Below are positions 15,785 to 24,331 of a DNA stretch of 64,000 nucleotides, in pieces (position 1 is the stretch's first letter; every line of letters starts with the position of its first letter). The stretch spans positions 21,843 through 85,842 of the forward strand of contig MEED01000010.1 of NCBI GenBank assembly GCA_001724855.1, written 5' to 3'. The notes below the pieces were generated by a model that was not told where the DNA came from, searched no databases, and saw only the letters and a list, made by a program, of their open reading frames with translations. This DNA is from Lautropia sp. SCN 69-89. Its GTDB lineage: Bacteria > Pseudomonadota > Gammaproteobacteria > Burkholderiales > Burkholderiaceae_E. The position numbers were made by a program, and so were the translations under genes.

Positions 15785-16321
15785 ATGACGAGGGTAACCA
15801 CACGCGCGGGCACAGGCAACACCCGGCCGCGCAGGCGCGCGGCGAGCGCCGCGCAGGGCGCGACGTCCGACGTCGCCGGCCAGGTCTCGGTTCGCGCGGT
15901 GCGCCGCCAGGATCTCGACCAGGTGATCGCGATCGACGCCAGCGTGACCGGGGTCGAGAAGCGCGCCTACTGGCTGTCGGTGTTCCGCCGCTATGGCGAC
16001 AGCGACGGACCCGAGCGGCAGTTCCTGGTGGCCGAGGTCGACGGCCGCGTCGCGGGCTTCATCATCGGCGAGGTGCGCGACTGGGAGTTCGGTGCGCCGC
16101 CGTGCGGCTGGGTGTTCGCGATCGACGTGGCGCCCGAGTTCCGGCTCGGCGGCATCGCCACGCGCATGCTCGACGCTCTGCGCGCGGGGTTCCGCCGCGC
16201 GGGGGTGCGCAAGCTGCGCACGATGCTGGCGCGCGAGAACACGCTGATCCTCTCGTTCTTCCGCAGCCAGGGCATGATGACCGGGCCCTTCATTCCACTG
16301 GAGATGGATGTCGATGGCTGA
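15785..16321 (+). CDS. GNAT family N-acetyltransferase
   Basis: A 178-residue protein whose first 35 residues are basic and probably disordered, followed by a RimI-like GNAT domain. The acetyl-CoA pyrophosphate loop is visible as RLGGIATRML around residue 120, with VFAIDVAPEF before it as strand beta4. The start ATG at 15785 is the first in-frame Met after the intergenic region. It is divergent from livK and 15 bp upstream of an Rrf2 regulator. GNAT enzymes linked to aromatic CoA ligase genes are known to acetylate and silence such ligases in some bacteria; that role is only inferred from position here. Confidence 0.8.
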   Translation: MTRVTTRAGTGNTRPRRRAASAAQGATSDVAGQVSVRAVRRQDLDQVIAIDASVTGVEKRAYWLSVFRRYGDSDGPERQFLVAEVDGRVAGFIIGEVRDWEFGAPPCGWVFAIDVAPEFRLGGIATRMLDALRAGFRRAGVRKLRTMLARENTLILSFFRSQGMMTGPFIPLEMDVDG

Positions 16322-16336
16322 TTGCGAGCGTGCGCG

Positions 16337-16894
16337 ATGAGGCTGCAGAAGAACACTTCGCTCGCGCTCTACAGCGTGCTCGAGTTCGCCATCGACCCGA
16401 CGCGGCACATTCCGGCAGCCGAGATCGCGCAGAAGTACGAGGTCTCGCCGCATCATCTCGCGAAGGTGCTGTCGGAGCTCGCGCGCAGCGGCATCGTCGA
16501 GTCGGTGCGCGGCGTCGGCGGCGGCTATCGCTTCGCGGGCAATGCGCGGCGCATCACGCTGATGGACGTGATCCGACTGTTCGAGGACCTCACACCCGCG
16601 CCGAACGAGCGGCGCGAGCCGAGCGACTCGACGCCGGTGGGCATGGCGCTGGGCGCGGTGCTCTCGGAGATCGACGAGATCGCCAAGGCCACGCTGAGCT
16701 CGATCACGCTGGCGACCATGCTGCGGCTGATCGAGCGCCAGCAGGGCAGGCCGATCGGCCCGGTGGCGTCGCCGGTGGACGACGAGGCCCTGCAAGCGGC
16801 TGGCGCGCCGGCGCCGCGGCGCGGTGGCCGCAAGGCGGCTGCGTCGCAGCCGGCCGCGCGCAGTCGCGGGCAGGCCGCGCGCGGGGGCCGCTGA
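16337..16894 (+). CDS. Rrf2 family transcriptional regulator lacking cluster cysteines
   Basis: A 185-residue winged-helix regulator. The Rrf2 DNA-binding region is clear: a helix-turn-helix around HLAKVLSELARSGIVES, then RGVGGGYRFA as the wing. Most Fe-S sensing members (IscR, NsrR, RirA) have three cysteines near residues 90-105; this protein has no cysteine at all. It therefore cannot bind a cluster in the usual way and may respond to another signal or act constitutively. The C-terminal 40 residues are Arg/Ala-rich and likely disordered. ATG 16337 was chosen over an upstream TTG because it begins the conserved MRLQKNT sequence. It may regulate its neighbour or the divergent operon. Confidence 0.85.
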   Translation: MRLQKNTSLALYSVLEFAIDPTRHIPAAEIAQKYEVSPHHLAKVLSELARSGIVESVRGVGGGYRFAGNARRITLMDVIRLFEDLTPAPNERREPSDSTPVGMALGAVLSEIDEIAKATLSSITLATMLRLIERQQGRPIGPVASPVDDEALQAAGAPAPRRGGRKAAASQPAARSRGQAARGGR

Positions 16895-16963
16895 ACCGGG
16901 TGGCCGCAGCCGCGCGGTGCGTCGCGAAGCGCGGACCGACGGCCATGCCGCGCCCGGGTTTCG

Positions 16964-17758
16964 CTACACCGCGACGGGCGCCGCGATGTGCGGGTGCGCC
17001 TCGTAGCCGACGATGCGGATGTCGTCGTATTCGTAGCCGTCGATCGACGCCGGCTTGCGCGCGAATTCGAGCCGCGGGAGCGGCAGCGGCTCGCGCGTCA
17101 ACTGCAGTCGCGCCTGGTCGAGGTGGTTGCTGTAGAGGTGCACGTCACCGCCCGTCCAGACGAACTCGCCGGGCTCGAGGTCGCATTGGTGCGCGAGCAT
17201 CGCCAGCAGCAGCGCATAGCTGGCGATATTGAACGGCACGCCGAGGAAGACGTCGCACGAGCGTTGGTACAGCTGCAGGTGCAGCCGGCCGCCGATCACC
17301 GCGGTCTGGAACAGGCAGTGGCAGGGTGCGAGCTTCATCGACGGCAGGTCGCCCACGTTCCAGGCGCTGACGATCTGCCGCCGCGACCACGGGTCGTGCC
17401 TGATCTGGCGCACGAGTTCGGCGATCTGGTCGACGTGACGGCCGTCGGCGGTCGTCCAGTCGCGCCACTGCTTGCCATAGACCGGTCCGAGATCGCCGTT
17501 GGCGTCGGCCCATTCGTCCCAGATGCTGACGCGGTTCTCGCGCAGGTAGCGGACGTTGGTGTCGCCTTTCAGGAACCACAGCAGCTCGTGGACGATCGAG
17601 CGCAGATGCAGCTTCTTGGTGGTGACCATCGGAAAGCCGTCGGCCAGGTCGAAGCGCATCTGGTGGCCGAAGACGGCACGCGTGCCGGTGCCGGTGCGAT
17701 CGGGGCGATCGACACCTTCGCGAAGGATGCGTTCGAGGAGATCGAGGTATTGCCTCAT
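16964..17758 (-). CDS. thyA: Thymidylate synthase
   Basis: A 264-residue ThyA, the same length as the E. coli enzyme. It converts dUMP to dTMP with methylene-tetrahydrofolate. The catalytic cysteine is Cys146 in APCHCLFQ; the phosphate-binding RTGTGT (21-26) and SRRQIV (125-130) arginines and the FNIASYALL substrate region are intact. It lies 40 bp downstream of gspC on the same strand, so it may be transcribed with it. It is convergent with the Rrf2 gene; the 69-bp gap shows no clear terminator. Confidence 0.97.
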   Translation of the reverse strand: MRQYLDLLERILREGVDRPDRTGTGTRAVFGHQMRFDLADGFPMVTTKKLHLRSIVHELLWFLKGDTNVRYLRENRVSIWDEWADANGDLGPVYGKQWRDWTTADGRHVDQIAELVRQIRHDPWSRRQIVSAWNVGDLPSMKLAPCHCLFQTAVIGGRLHLQLYQRSCDVFLGVPFNIASYALLLAMLAHQCDLEPGEFVWTGGDVHLYSNHLDQARLQLTREPLPLPRLEFARKPASIDGYEYDDIRIVGYEAHPHIAAPVAV

Positions 17759-17798
17759 CGTGCTCTGCGGGTCGGGTTCGCCGGGGTCGTGCGTCGGC

Positions 17799-18545
17799 CT
17801 ATTGCTCGCCGGACGCTGCGGGCGCCTGCTGCGCCGGCTGGCCCTGCGGCGTTGCGGCCGGCGCAGCGGCCGGCGCACCCGGCTCGGCAGGCTGCGCGTG
17901 CGCTGCCGATGGCGTGGCCGTGCCGGGGCCCGGAGTGCGAAGATCGAGGGGGCCCGGCGCCGGCTGCGGCGAGGGCGCGGCGCCGGCCGCGGGTGGTGGA
18001 CCCGGCGCCGCGGGCGGGGGCGGTGTCGTGGGCACCGGCGGGGCCGCGGCGGCGCTCGTGGACTCGCCGGCGCGCGCTGGTCCGGACCAGAGCGTGGCGA
18101 CCGAGGGTCGCTGCGGCGCGGGCAGTTCGATCCGCGCGCCGTTGCGCTCGATGACGACGGCGCCCGGGCGCACCTCGACCACCTTTGCGTCGGCGCTCAC
18201 CGCATCGCCCACCATGAACGCGCGCGGCGGCTTGCCGTCGACCGCGAGCACCGCGCTGCCGCGCAACTCGCTGGCGGCGACGCCGAGCACCTGGATGTTC
18301 GACGCAGGTGCGACCGACGCCTGTGCGCCGCCGCTACCGGCGGGCAGGCCGAACAGCCGGGCTGCCGTTGCCAGGTCGGGCACGTCGCCCCGGTCGGCCA
18401 GCGAGCCGGCCGGCGCGATCGGAACCGCGGGAGCGAGCAGCTGCAGCGCCCAGTAGGCGATCGTCGCGCACAGCAGCGCGAACATCGCGAGCGAGGCTGC
18501 CGTCGGGGTGAAGCGGCGCGCACCGGCGGGTCGTTTGAAGCGCAT
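17799..18545 (-). CDS. gspC: Type II secretion inner-membrane protein GspC
   Basis: A 248-residue protein with a short cytoplasmic N-terminus, one membrane segment (about residues 16-38) and a homology region (about 75-150) including [17 protein letters not shown] and [25 protein letters not shown], the part that contacts the secretin GspD. The last 95 residues are almost only Pro, Ala and Gly in place of a PDZ domain. The gene is divergent from gspG, with 73 bp between the start codons, unlike systems in which gspC heads the operon. Confidence 0.85.
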   Translation of the reverse strand: MRFKRPAGARRFTPTAASLAMFALLCATIAYWALQLLAPAVPIAPAGSLADRGDVPDLATAARLFGLPAGSGGAQASVAPASNIQVLGVAASELRGSAVLAVDGKPPRAFMVGDAVSADAKVVEVRPGAVVIERNGARIELPAPQRPSVATLWSGPARAGESTSAAAAPPVPTTPPPPAAPGPPPAAGAAPSPQPAPGPLDLRTPGPGTATPSAAHAQPAEPGAPAAAPAATPQGQPAQQAPAASGEQ

Positions 18546-18575
18546 CTCGGGGGTGGGGAGGGTGCGGAAATCCGC

Positions 18576-18584
18576 TGGTATCAT
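18576..18584 (+). promoter_or_regulatory. Candidate extended -10 promoter for the gspG operon
   Basis: TGGTATCAT at 18576-18584 is an extended -10 element (TGn plus TATCAT, 5 of 6 matches to TATAAT) in the gspC/gspG gap, about 35 bp upstream of the gspG start. No good -35 hexamer is visible at the usual distance. Confidence 0.4.
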
Positions 18585-18618
18585 AGCCCGAGTCGCCATG
18601 GCACTTTCAGGAGCATCG

Positions 18619-19071
18619 ATGCACGGTCCTACGGCCCAGCGGGGGCCGCATGCGCGCCAGCGCGGCTTTACGCTGATCGAGATCATGGTGGTCATCGTGA
18701 TTCTCGGCGTGCTGGCCGCGATCGCGGTGCCGCGCATCATGAGCAAACCCGACGAGGCGCGCGTGAAGGCCGCGCAGACCGAGATCGCGCAGATCCTGCA
18801 GGCTCTCGATTTGTACCGGCTCGACAACCAGCGCTACCCGACCACCGACCAGGGCCTGGCCGCGCTCGCGCAGCGACCGGTCGTCGAGCCGCTGCCGCCC
18901 AACTGGAAGGCCTACCTGAAGCAGCCCCCGGTCGATCCCTGGGGCAAGCCCTACCAGTACCTGAACCCAGGCGTGCGCGGCGAGATCGACGTCTTCAGCC
19001 TGGGCGCCGACGGCCAGCCCGGCGGCGAAGGCGTTGCCGCCGACATCGGCAACTGGTCGCTGAACCGGTAG
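18619..19071 (+). CDS. gspG: Type II secretion major pseudopilin GspG
   Basis: A 150-residue major pseudopilin. The prepilin cleavage motif is RQRG/FTLIEIMVVIVILGVLAAIA, with Glu at mature position 5. The C-terminal region has DPWGKPYQY and DIGNWSLN, typical of GspG with calcium-binding residues. AGGAG at 18609-18613 supports ATG 18619 over the earlier ATG at 18598. It is the first gene of the plus-strand gsp operon, and its product builds the shaft of the pseudopilus. Confidence 0.96.
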   Translation: MHGPTAQRGPHARQRGFTLIEIMVVIVILGVLAAIAVPRIMSKPDEARVKAAQTEIAQILQALDLYRLDNQRYPTTDQGLAALAQRPVVEPLPPNWKAYLKQPPVDPWGKPYQYLNPGVRGEIDVFSLGADGQPGGEGVAADIGNWSLNR

Positions 19072-19118
19072 GCCGCCGCCGGCGGCGTCGGGAAAAAACG
19101 CGAGACGAGGTGCAACGC

Positions 19119-19586
19119 GTGAACGGCCCGGCCTTCGCTGCCCGGCCGCGCCAGGCGGGCTTCACACTGCTCGAGCTGCTGGTGGCGATGGTGATCGCCG
19201 GCGTGCTGATCGGCATCGCATCGCTGTCGATCGGCGGCTTCGATCGTGGCCTGCGCTTCGAGGCCGAGCGGCTCGCGCAGCTGCTGGTGCTCGCGCGCGA
19301 GGAGGCGCAGGTGCGCGGCGCGCCGATCCGCTTCGACGCCGACGACGAGCGCTATGGTTTCTTCATCTGGCGCGAGCGGCGCTGGCAGCCGGTGCTCGAC
19401 GACCGCGACCTGCGCGAACGCAGCTGGGACGAGCCCACGCGGCTGCGCGTGGAGCGTGCCGACGGCAGGCGCGAGATCGAGTTCGGCCGCGACCAGGTCG
19501 ACACGCCGTTCGTGCTGCACCTCGCGCGCCGCGACTCGCGCGTGTCGATCGTCGCCAACGGCCTCGGCGCCTTCGAGGTGCGCTGA
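19119..19586 (+). CDS. gspH: Type II secretion minor pseudopilin GspH
   Basis: A 155-residue minor pseudopilin with cleavage site QAG/FTLLELLVAMVIAGVL near residue 13 and a beta-rich GspH domain containing RERRWQPVLDD. GTG at 19119 is preferred because GAGG lies 8 bp upstream; a GTG at 19110 is also in frame. It ends 1 bp into the gspI start codon (TGATG). Confidence 0.9.
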   Translation: MNGPAFAARPRQAGFTLLELLVAMVIAGVLIGIASLSIGGFDRGLRFEAERLAQLLVLAREEAQVRGAPIRFDADDERYGFFIWRERRWQPVLDDRDLRERSWDEPTRLRVERADGRREIEFGRDQVDTPFVLHLARRDSRVSIVANGLGAFEVR

Positions 19587-19948
19587 TGCGCAGCCGTGGC
19601 TTCACGCTGATCGAGGTGCTGGTCGCGATGACGATCGCAGCGGTCGCGCTGATGGCCGCGATCCGGGCGACGGCCTCGCTCGCAGTGAACAGCGCCGACC
19701 TGCGCAGCCGCACGCTGGCGCAGTGGAGCGCCGAGAACCGGCTGGCGCAGATCCGCATCGCGCACGAATGGCCGAATCTCGGCCGTCGCCAGTACGACTG
19801 CAGCCAGGCGAACGTGGCGCTGCTGTGCCGTGAAGACGTGATCCAGACGCCGAATCCCCTGTTCCGCCGCGTCGAGGTCAGCGTGTTCAGCGAGGACGGC
19901 ACCTTCCGGCTGGCGCGGCTGGTCGGCTTCTCGACGAGACTGCCGTGA
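19586..19948 (+). CDS. gspI: Type II secretion minor pseudopilin GspI
   Basis: A 120-residue minor pseudopilin with a very short leader, MRSRG/FTLIEVLVAMTIAAVAL. The segment WSAENRLAQIRI matches the conserved GspI region just after the helix. It is part of the GspH/I/J/K tip complex. Start and stop overlap both neighbours by 1-4 bp. Confidence 0.92.
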   Translation: MRSRGFTLIEVLVAMTIAAVALMAAIRATASLAVNSADLRSRTLAQWSAENRLAQIRIAHEWPNLGRRQYDCSQANVALLCREDVIQTPNPLFRRVEVSVFSEDGTFRLARLVGFSTRLP

Positions 19949-20622
19949 GAGTGCGCGAACGAACCGTCCGGCGCGCGGCGCGCGGCTTCACGCTGCTGGA
20001 ACTGCTGGTGGCGGTCGCGCTGCTGTCGGTGCTGGCGGTGCTCACCTGGCGCGGCATGGATTCGGTGCTGCGCGGACGTGACCGCATCGTGTCCGCTTCC
20101 GACGAACTGCGCTCGCTCACCGTCGCGATGGCGCAGATCGAGGAAGACCTGCGCCGCTCCTGGCCGATCCGCCTGCTCGGCCTTCCGGAGCCTTCGATCT
20201 CGTTCTCGATCGCCACCGACCGCGAACCGCCCTCGCTGGCGGTGCTGCGCGAGACGCGCGGCTCGGACGCCGTGCAGGTGCAGCGGGTGATCTACCGGCT
20301 GCGCGACGGCGTGTTCGAGCGCGGCTTCAGCGCATGGGCCGCGCCGTCGCCGGACGGCACGCAGCAGGTCCCGGCCACGCCGTTCACGTGGCAGCCGATC
20401 CTGCGCGACGTGCAGTCGGTGGAGTTCCGCGGCTGGCTCGACGGCCGCGGGTGGCTGCCGGCTGCTTCGCTTGCCCCGTTGCTGGCGGCTGCCGCACAGG
20501 TGCCGGCCACCCCGGCTGCCGCGGCTGGCGCGGCCAGGCCGATGCCGCAGGTGACCGGTGTCGAGGTGGTGCTGATGAGCCGCGGCGAGCGCATCGCGCG
20601 CGTCTTCGCGGTGGCCGATTGA
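19945..20622 (+). CDS. gspJ: Type II secretion minor pseudopilin GspJ
   Basis: A 225-residue minor pseudopilin with cleavage site ARG/FTLLELLVAVALLSVL and the conserved LTWRGMDSVLRGRD segment. The first codon is GTG at 19945, overlapping gspI; a second GTG at 19951 is possible. A low-complexity Ala/Pro loop of about 35 residues lies before the final beta strand. Confidence 0.92.
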   Translation: MRVRERTVRRAARGFTLLELLVAVALLSVLAVLTWRGMDSVLRGRDRIVSASDELRSLTVAMAQIEEDLRRSWPIRLLGLPEPSISFSIATDREPPSLAVLRETRGSDAVQVQRVIYRLRDGVFERGFSAWAAPSPDGTQQVPATPFTWQPILRDVQSVEFRGWLDGRGWLPAASLAPLLAAAAQVPATPAAAAGAARPMPQVTGVEVVLMSRGERIARVFAVAD

Positions 20623-20624
20623 GC

Positions 20625-21614
20625 ATGCGCACGCGCGCCGCACGCCGCGGGCGGCCCGCCGCGCAGGCCGGCGTGGCGATCATCAGCGTGCTGCTGGTGA
20701 TCACGCTGGTCACGCTGATCGTGAGCGGCCTGTTCTGGCGCGAGCACGTCACCGTGCGTTCGGTGGAGAACCGGCTGGCGCTCGCGCAGATGCGCTGGAT
20801 CGAGACCGCGGTGCTCGACTGGGCGTCGGTGGTGCTGCGCGTCGATCGCAACAGCACCGGCTCGGTCGACCACCTGGGTGAATTGTGGGCGACGCCGGTG
20901 GCCGAAACCGTGCTCGACGAGACGGTGACCGGCGGCGCGCGGATCAGCGACGAAGGCAGCAAGGCGCGACTGGCCGGCCAGATGTTCGACGCCCAGGCGC
21001 GCATGAACCTGAACAACCTGGTGATCGACGGGCTGCCCTCGGCGGTGAATCGGGAGGCATTCGAACGCCTGCTGGCGATCGTCGGGCGCCCCGAGAGCCT
21101 GGCCGGCGTGCTGCAGGCGCGGCTGCAGCGTGCCTATCCGCCGCTGGTGCAGGGACGCAGGGCGCCGGCCTCGGCGCTGCCGCTGCTCAAGCTCGCCGAC
21201 CTGCGCAGCGTGCCCGGCTTCGACGAGGCGACCATCGCGGTGCTCGAGCCGTTTGTCATCTTCCTGCCCAAGCGGGTGCGGTTGGGTACCGGCGAGATCG
21301 TCACCGAGGGCTCGAAGGTCAACGTCAACACCGCTCCACCCGAGGTGCTGGCCGCGGAGATCGGGGACATCGACCTTCAGTCGGCGCGACGCTTCGTCGA
21401 AGGCGTGCGCCAGCGCACCTTCTTCGCGAGCCTGGACGTGGCGCGCTCGCGTTTCGACGGATCGCCGGTGCTGCCGGCCAACCTGCTGTCCGTCGGCTCG
21501 GACTTTTTCCTGGTAAGGGGGATGGTACGCTTCGGGCGGGTCGAGTCGCAGAGCGAAGCGCTCCTTTACCGCGGCGCCAGCCGCGTGGAACTCATATGGC
21601 AGCACAGGTACTGA
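20625..21614 (+). CDS. gspK: Type II secretion minor pseudopilin GspK
   Basis: A 329-residue protein, the largest minor pseudopilin, expected at the pilus tip. The leader ends before GVAIISVLLVITLVTLIVSGL; GspK naturally lacks Glu5. The alpha-helical insert includes ARMNLNNL and the helix-hairpin-like VNVNTAPPEVLAAEI motif typical of GspK. ATG 20625 starts 2 bp after gspJ ends; TTG 20619 is an alternative. Its 3' end overlaps gspL by 19 bp. Confidence 0.93.
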   Translation: MRTRAARRGRPAAQAGVAIISVLLVITLVTLIVSGLFWREHVTVRSVENRLALAQMRWIETAVLDWASVVLRVDRNSTGSVDHLGELWATPVAETVLDETVTGGARISDEGSKARLAGQMFDAQARMNLNNLVIDGLPSAVNREAFERLLAIVGRPESLAGVLQARLQRAYPPLVQGRRAPASALPLLKLADLRSVPGFDEATIAVLEPFVIFLPKRVRLGTGEIVTEGSKVNVNTAPPEVLAAEIGDIDLQSARRFVEGVRQRTFFASLDVARSRFDGSPVLPANLLSVGSDFFLVRGMVRFGRVESQSEALLYRGASRVELIWQHRY

Positions 21615-23029
21615 GGAAGGGGCAGGCGATCGTCTGGGTGCCGCCGCGCGCCATCGGCGAACGTGCGTTCGCGACCGAACCGGTGCTGCTGGCGATGCTG
21701 CCGGTCGCGGTCTCCGACAAGGTCGGCGGCGCGGCGAACCCGGGCGGGGTGCCCGTTACGGTCTTCGGCAGCGCGAGCACGGCCCGCTACGTGCGCGTGA
21801 GCCTCGACGCGCTGCCGGTGCTCAAGACCGCCACGCTCGTCTTCGACGCCCGCGACGTCAACCTGCTGCAGGTGGTGGTGCCGGCGCTCTCGGGCGCGCG
21901 GCTCCAGCAGGCACTGCCGAACGTCGTCGAGGAAATGCTGCTGCAGGATCCGCAGTCCTGTGCCTATGCGGTGGGACCGCGCGTCGGCGCCGACGGACAG
22001 CGTCTGGTGGCGGCGATCGATCGCGGCTGGCTCGAATTCGTGGTCGGCGCCTTCGAGCGGCGTGGCATCGCGGTGCAGGGTGCCTGGCCGGCGCAACTCG
22101 CGCTGCCGGTGGGGGCCGACCGTACCGCGCTCGCGTGCCTGAACGACGGGCTGGCGCTGCGCACCGGGCTGCTCGACGGCATCGGATGGAGCGCATCGTC
22201 GGACGCGGATTCGCGCGCCGAGGCGATCGTGGCGCTGCTGGCCAGCGCCGGCACGCCTTCGGCGCCGTTCGCGCCGCCCGCCGCCGATGCGGGGGCCGCT
22301 CCCGCGGCCGGGCCGGCGGCAGCCGAGGGCGAGGCGGTGGTCGGGCTCGCGGCGCGCGAGTTGCCCTCGGAGCCGCCGCGGCTGCGCCGCCGGCTGGCAG
22401 TCTTCGTCGAGGACGCGAGTTGGCAGACGCCGGTACTCAAGGCGGCTTCTCGGGCCGGGTTCGATGCCGACATCCGCGCGCTGCCGTTTCCGCTCCCCGC
22501 GCCGGTCGACCTGCTGGCGGCGCGCCGCGGCAGCGCGGCCGGCCGCTGGTTCGCCGACATCGACTGGCGCGCCTGGCGATCGGCGGCGACCTTCGCCGGC
22601 GCCAGCATTGCCGCCGCACTGCTCGGGCTGAACCTGCACTGGGGCGCGCTCGCGCAGGAGCGCGCCGCGCTGAAGGCGCAGACCGAGCGCACCTTCCGGC
22701 AGGCGTTCCCCAACACGCCGCTGGTGGTCGAACCGCTGATGCAGATGCAGCGCGAAGTCGCCGGCCTGCGCACCCGTGCCGGACAGGCGGGCCCCGAGGA
22801 TTTCCTCCCGCTGCTGACGCGCTTTTCGCTGGCGCTCGGAGCGCAGGGGGCCGATTCGATGGCAAGCGTCGAGTATCGCGAGATGCGGCTGCGGGTGCGT
22901 TTCCAGCCGGGTTTCTTCGAGGCGCGCTCGGCACGCGAGATCCTGGTCCGCGACAGCCAGCGCCAGGGTCTGTCGGTGAAGTTCGACGGCGAGCGTGAGC
23001 CGACCGCCACCGTCGCGCTGATGCGTTGA
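21596..23029 (+). CDS. gspL: Type II secretion protein GspL
   Basis: A 477-residue bitopic protein. The N-terminal cytoplasmic actin-like domain (to about residue 320) normally recruits the ATPase GspE. One membrane helix (about 325-345) and a periplasmic ferredoxin-like domain that pairs with GspM follow. A low-complexity Ala/Pro/Gly stretch near residues 222-248 separates subdomains. The start overlaps gspK by 19 bp, and the next gene begins 14 bp downstream. Confidence 0.88.
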   Translation: MAAQVLRKGQAIVWVPPRAIGERAFATEPVLLAMLPVAVSDKVGGAANPGGVPVTVFGSASTARYVRVSLDALPVLKTATLVFDARDVNLLQVVVPALSGARLQQALPNVVEEMLLQDPQSCAYAVGPRVGADGQRLVAAIDRGWLEFVVGAFERRGIAVQGAWPAQLALPVGADRTALACLNDGLALRTGLLDGIGWSASSDADSRAEAIVALLASAGTPSAPFAPPAADAGAAPAAGPAAAEGEAVVGLAARELPSEPPRLRRRLAVFVEDASWQTPVLKAASRAGFDADIRALPFPLPAPVDLLAARRGSAAGRWFADIDWRAWRSAATFAGASIAAALLGLNLHWGALAQERAALKAQTERTFRQAFPNTPLVVEPLMQMQREVAGLRTRAGQAGPEDFLPLLTRFSLALGAQGADSMASVEYREMRLRVRFQPGFFEARSAREILVRDSQRQGLSVKFDGEREPTATVALMR

Positions 23030-23043
23030 GGACGGGCGCGACG

Positions 23044-23544
23044 ATGCTCGAAACGCTGCTCCAGAGATGGCAGATGCTCACGCCGCGCGAGCGGCGCACC
23101 CTGGTGGCTGGCGCGGCGCTGCTTGCGGTGGCACTGGTCTGGCTGGTGCTGTTCGAGCCGGCGTGGGACGCGCGCCGGCGGCTGCAGGCCGAGTTGCCCA
23201 CGATGCGCGCGCAGCTGGCGCAGGCCGAGCAGCTGGCCGACGAAGCGCGCCGCCTCGGCGCGGTGCCCGGAGCGAGCGATTCGCCGCAGGCGGTGAAGGC
23301 CCAACTCGAGCAGTCGATCGAGGGTGCGGGCCTGCGGCCGGCACTTGCGCAGCTCACGCTCACCGGCAACCTGTTCGAGCTGCGCTTCAAGAGCGTGCCC
23401 TACGGGGCCTGGCTCGCCTGGCTGGAGGCGGCCGCGCGCGAGACGCGGCTGCGCGTGGTCGATGCGGCCGTCACTCGCGAGACCGGCGTCGGCGTGGTTT
23501 CGGCGCGACTGGCGCTCGAGATGCCGCGCCGGGAGGGGCGCTGA
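23044..23544 (+). CDS. gspM: Type II secretion protein GspM
   Basis: A 166-residue protein with a short cytoplasmic N-terminus (LTPRERRTLVAGA), one membrane helix at about residues 20-38, a coiled coil and a small periplasmic domain. This is the GspM arrangement; it pairs with GspL in the inner-membrane platform. ATG 23044 is used; a TTG at 23026 overlapping the gspL stop would add six residues. Confidence 0.88.
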   Translation: MLETLLQRWQMLTPRERRTLVAGAALLAVALVWLVLFEPAWDARRRLQAELPTMRAQLAQAEQLADEARRLGAVPGASDSPQAVKAQLEQSIEGAGLRPALAQLTLTGNLFELRFKSVPYGAWLAWLEAAARETRLRVVDAAVTRETGVGVVSARLALEMPRREGR

Positions 23545-23545
23545 C

Positions 23546-24331
23546 GTGCGGCTGCACCCCGGACGGGCACTGGCCCATGCATTCGTCGGGCTGCTGGGAG
23601 CCGCGCTCGCGCTGGTGGCCACCGCCCCGGCCAGCTTCGCCGATCTGGCCCTTGCGCGCGCCACCGGCGGGCGGATGCGTCTGGCCGAGACGACTGGATC
23701 GATCTGGCAGGGCTCGGGCAGGCTGGTCCTGGTCGACACCGGTGCCGAGGCCGGCAAGCGGCGCGCGGTGGCCGGGGTCGCGGTGCCGGGTCGGATAGAC
23801 TGGAACGTTCACGCGTTGCCGCTGCTGATCGGCCAGGTCGATGCGTCGTTGCGCATCGAGGGCATGGCGCAGCCGGTGCGCGTGCAGGGCGGCTACGGCG
23901 AGATGAGGGTGGGCGGCGGCGCGGTGGCGCTGCCGTCCGTCGAACTGGGCAGGATGGGCTCGCCGTGGAATACGTTGCGTCCCTCGGGTGCGCTCAGTCT
24001 GCGCTGGGAGAACCTCACCCTGCGGCAAGGCGGGCTCGAGGGTCGCGCGCAGATCGAATTGCGTGATGCCTCCTCGGCGATGACGCCGGTCAGGCCGCTG
24101 GGCAGCTACCGGGTGGAGATCGTCGGCCGCGGCGGGCAGGCCGACCTGAGTATCCAGACCCTCGCTGGGCCGCTGCGGCTGCAGGGAAGCGGCAGTTTCA
24201 CCGCGCAGGCGGGCCTGCGCTTCACCGCCGAGGCCAGCGCCGATCCTGCCGAACGGGCGAGCCTGAACTCGTTTCTCGGCTTGATCGGGCGGCGCGACGG
24301 CGACAGAACCATCATTAGAATAGGGGCATGA
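23546..24331 (+). CDS. gspN: Type II secretion protein GspN
   Basis: A 261-residue protein with an N-terminal membrane helix/signal anchor (about residues 11-33) and a beta-rich periplasmic domain with TGSIWQGSG and WNVHALPLL, typical of GspN. The start is GTG at 23546, directly after gspM. GspN is present only in some T2SS and its exact role is poorly defined. The stop overlaps the gspD start by 4 bp. Confidence 0.85.
   Translation: MRLHPGRALAHAFVGLLGAALALVATAPASFADLALARATGGRMRLAETTGSIWQGSGRLVLVDTGAEAGKRRAVAGVAVPGRIDWNVHALPLLIGQVDASLRIEGMAQPVRVQGGYGEMRVGGGAVALPSVELGRMGSPWNTLRPSGALSLRWENLTLRQGGLEGRAQIELRDASSAMTPVRPLGSYRVEIVGRGGQADLSIQTLAGPLRLQGSGSFTAQAGLRFTAEASADPAERASLNSFLGLIGRRDGDRTIIRIGA

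Noticed and set aside
16895..16963. Gap between the Rrf2 gene and thyA as a bidirectional terminator
   Set aside because: GC-rich with some self-complementarity but no T-runs on either strand.
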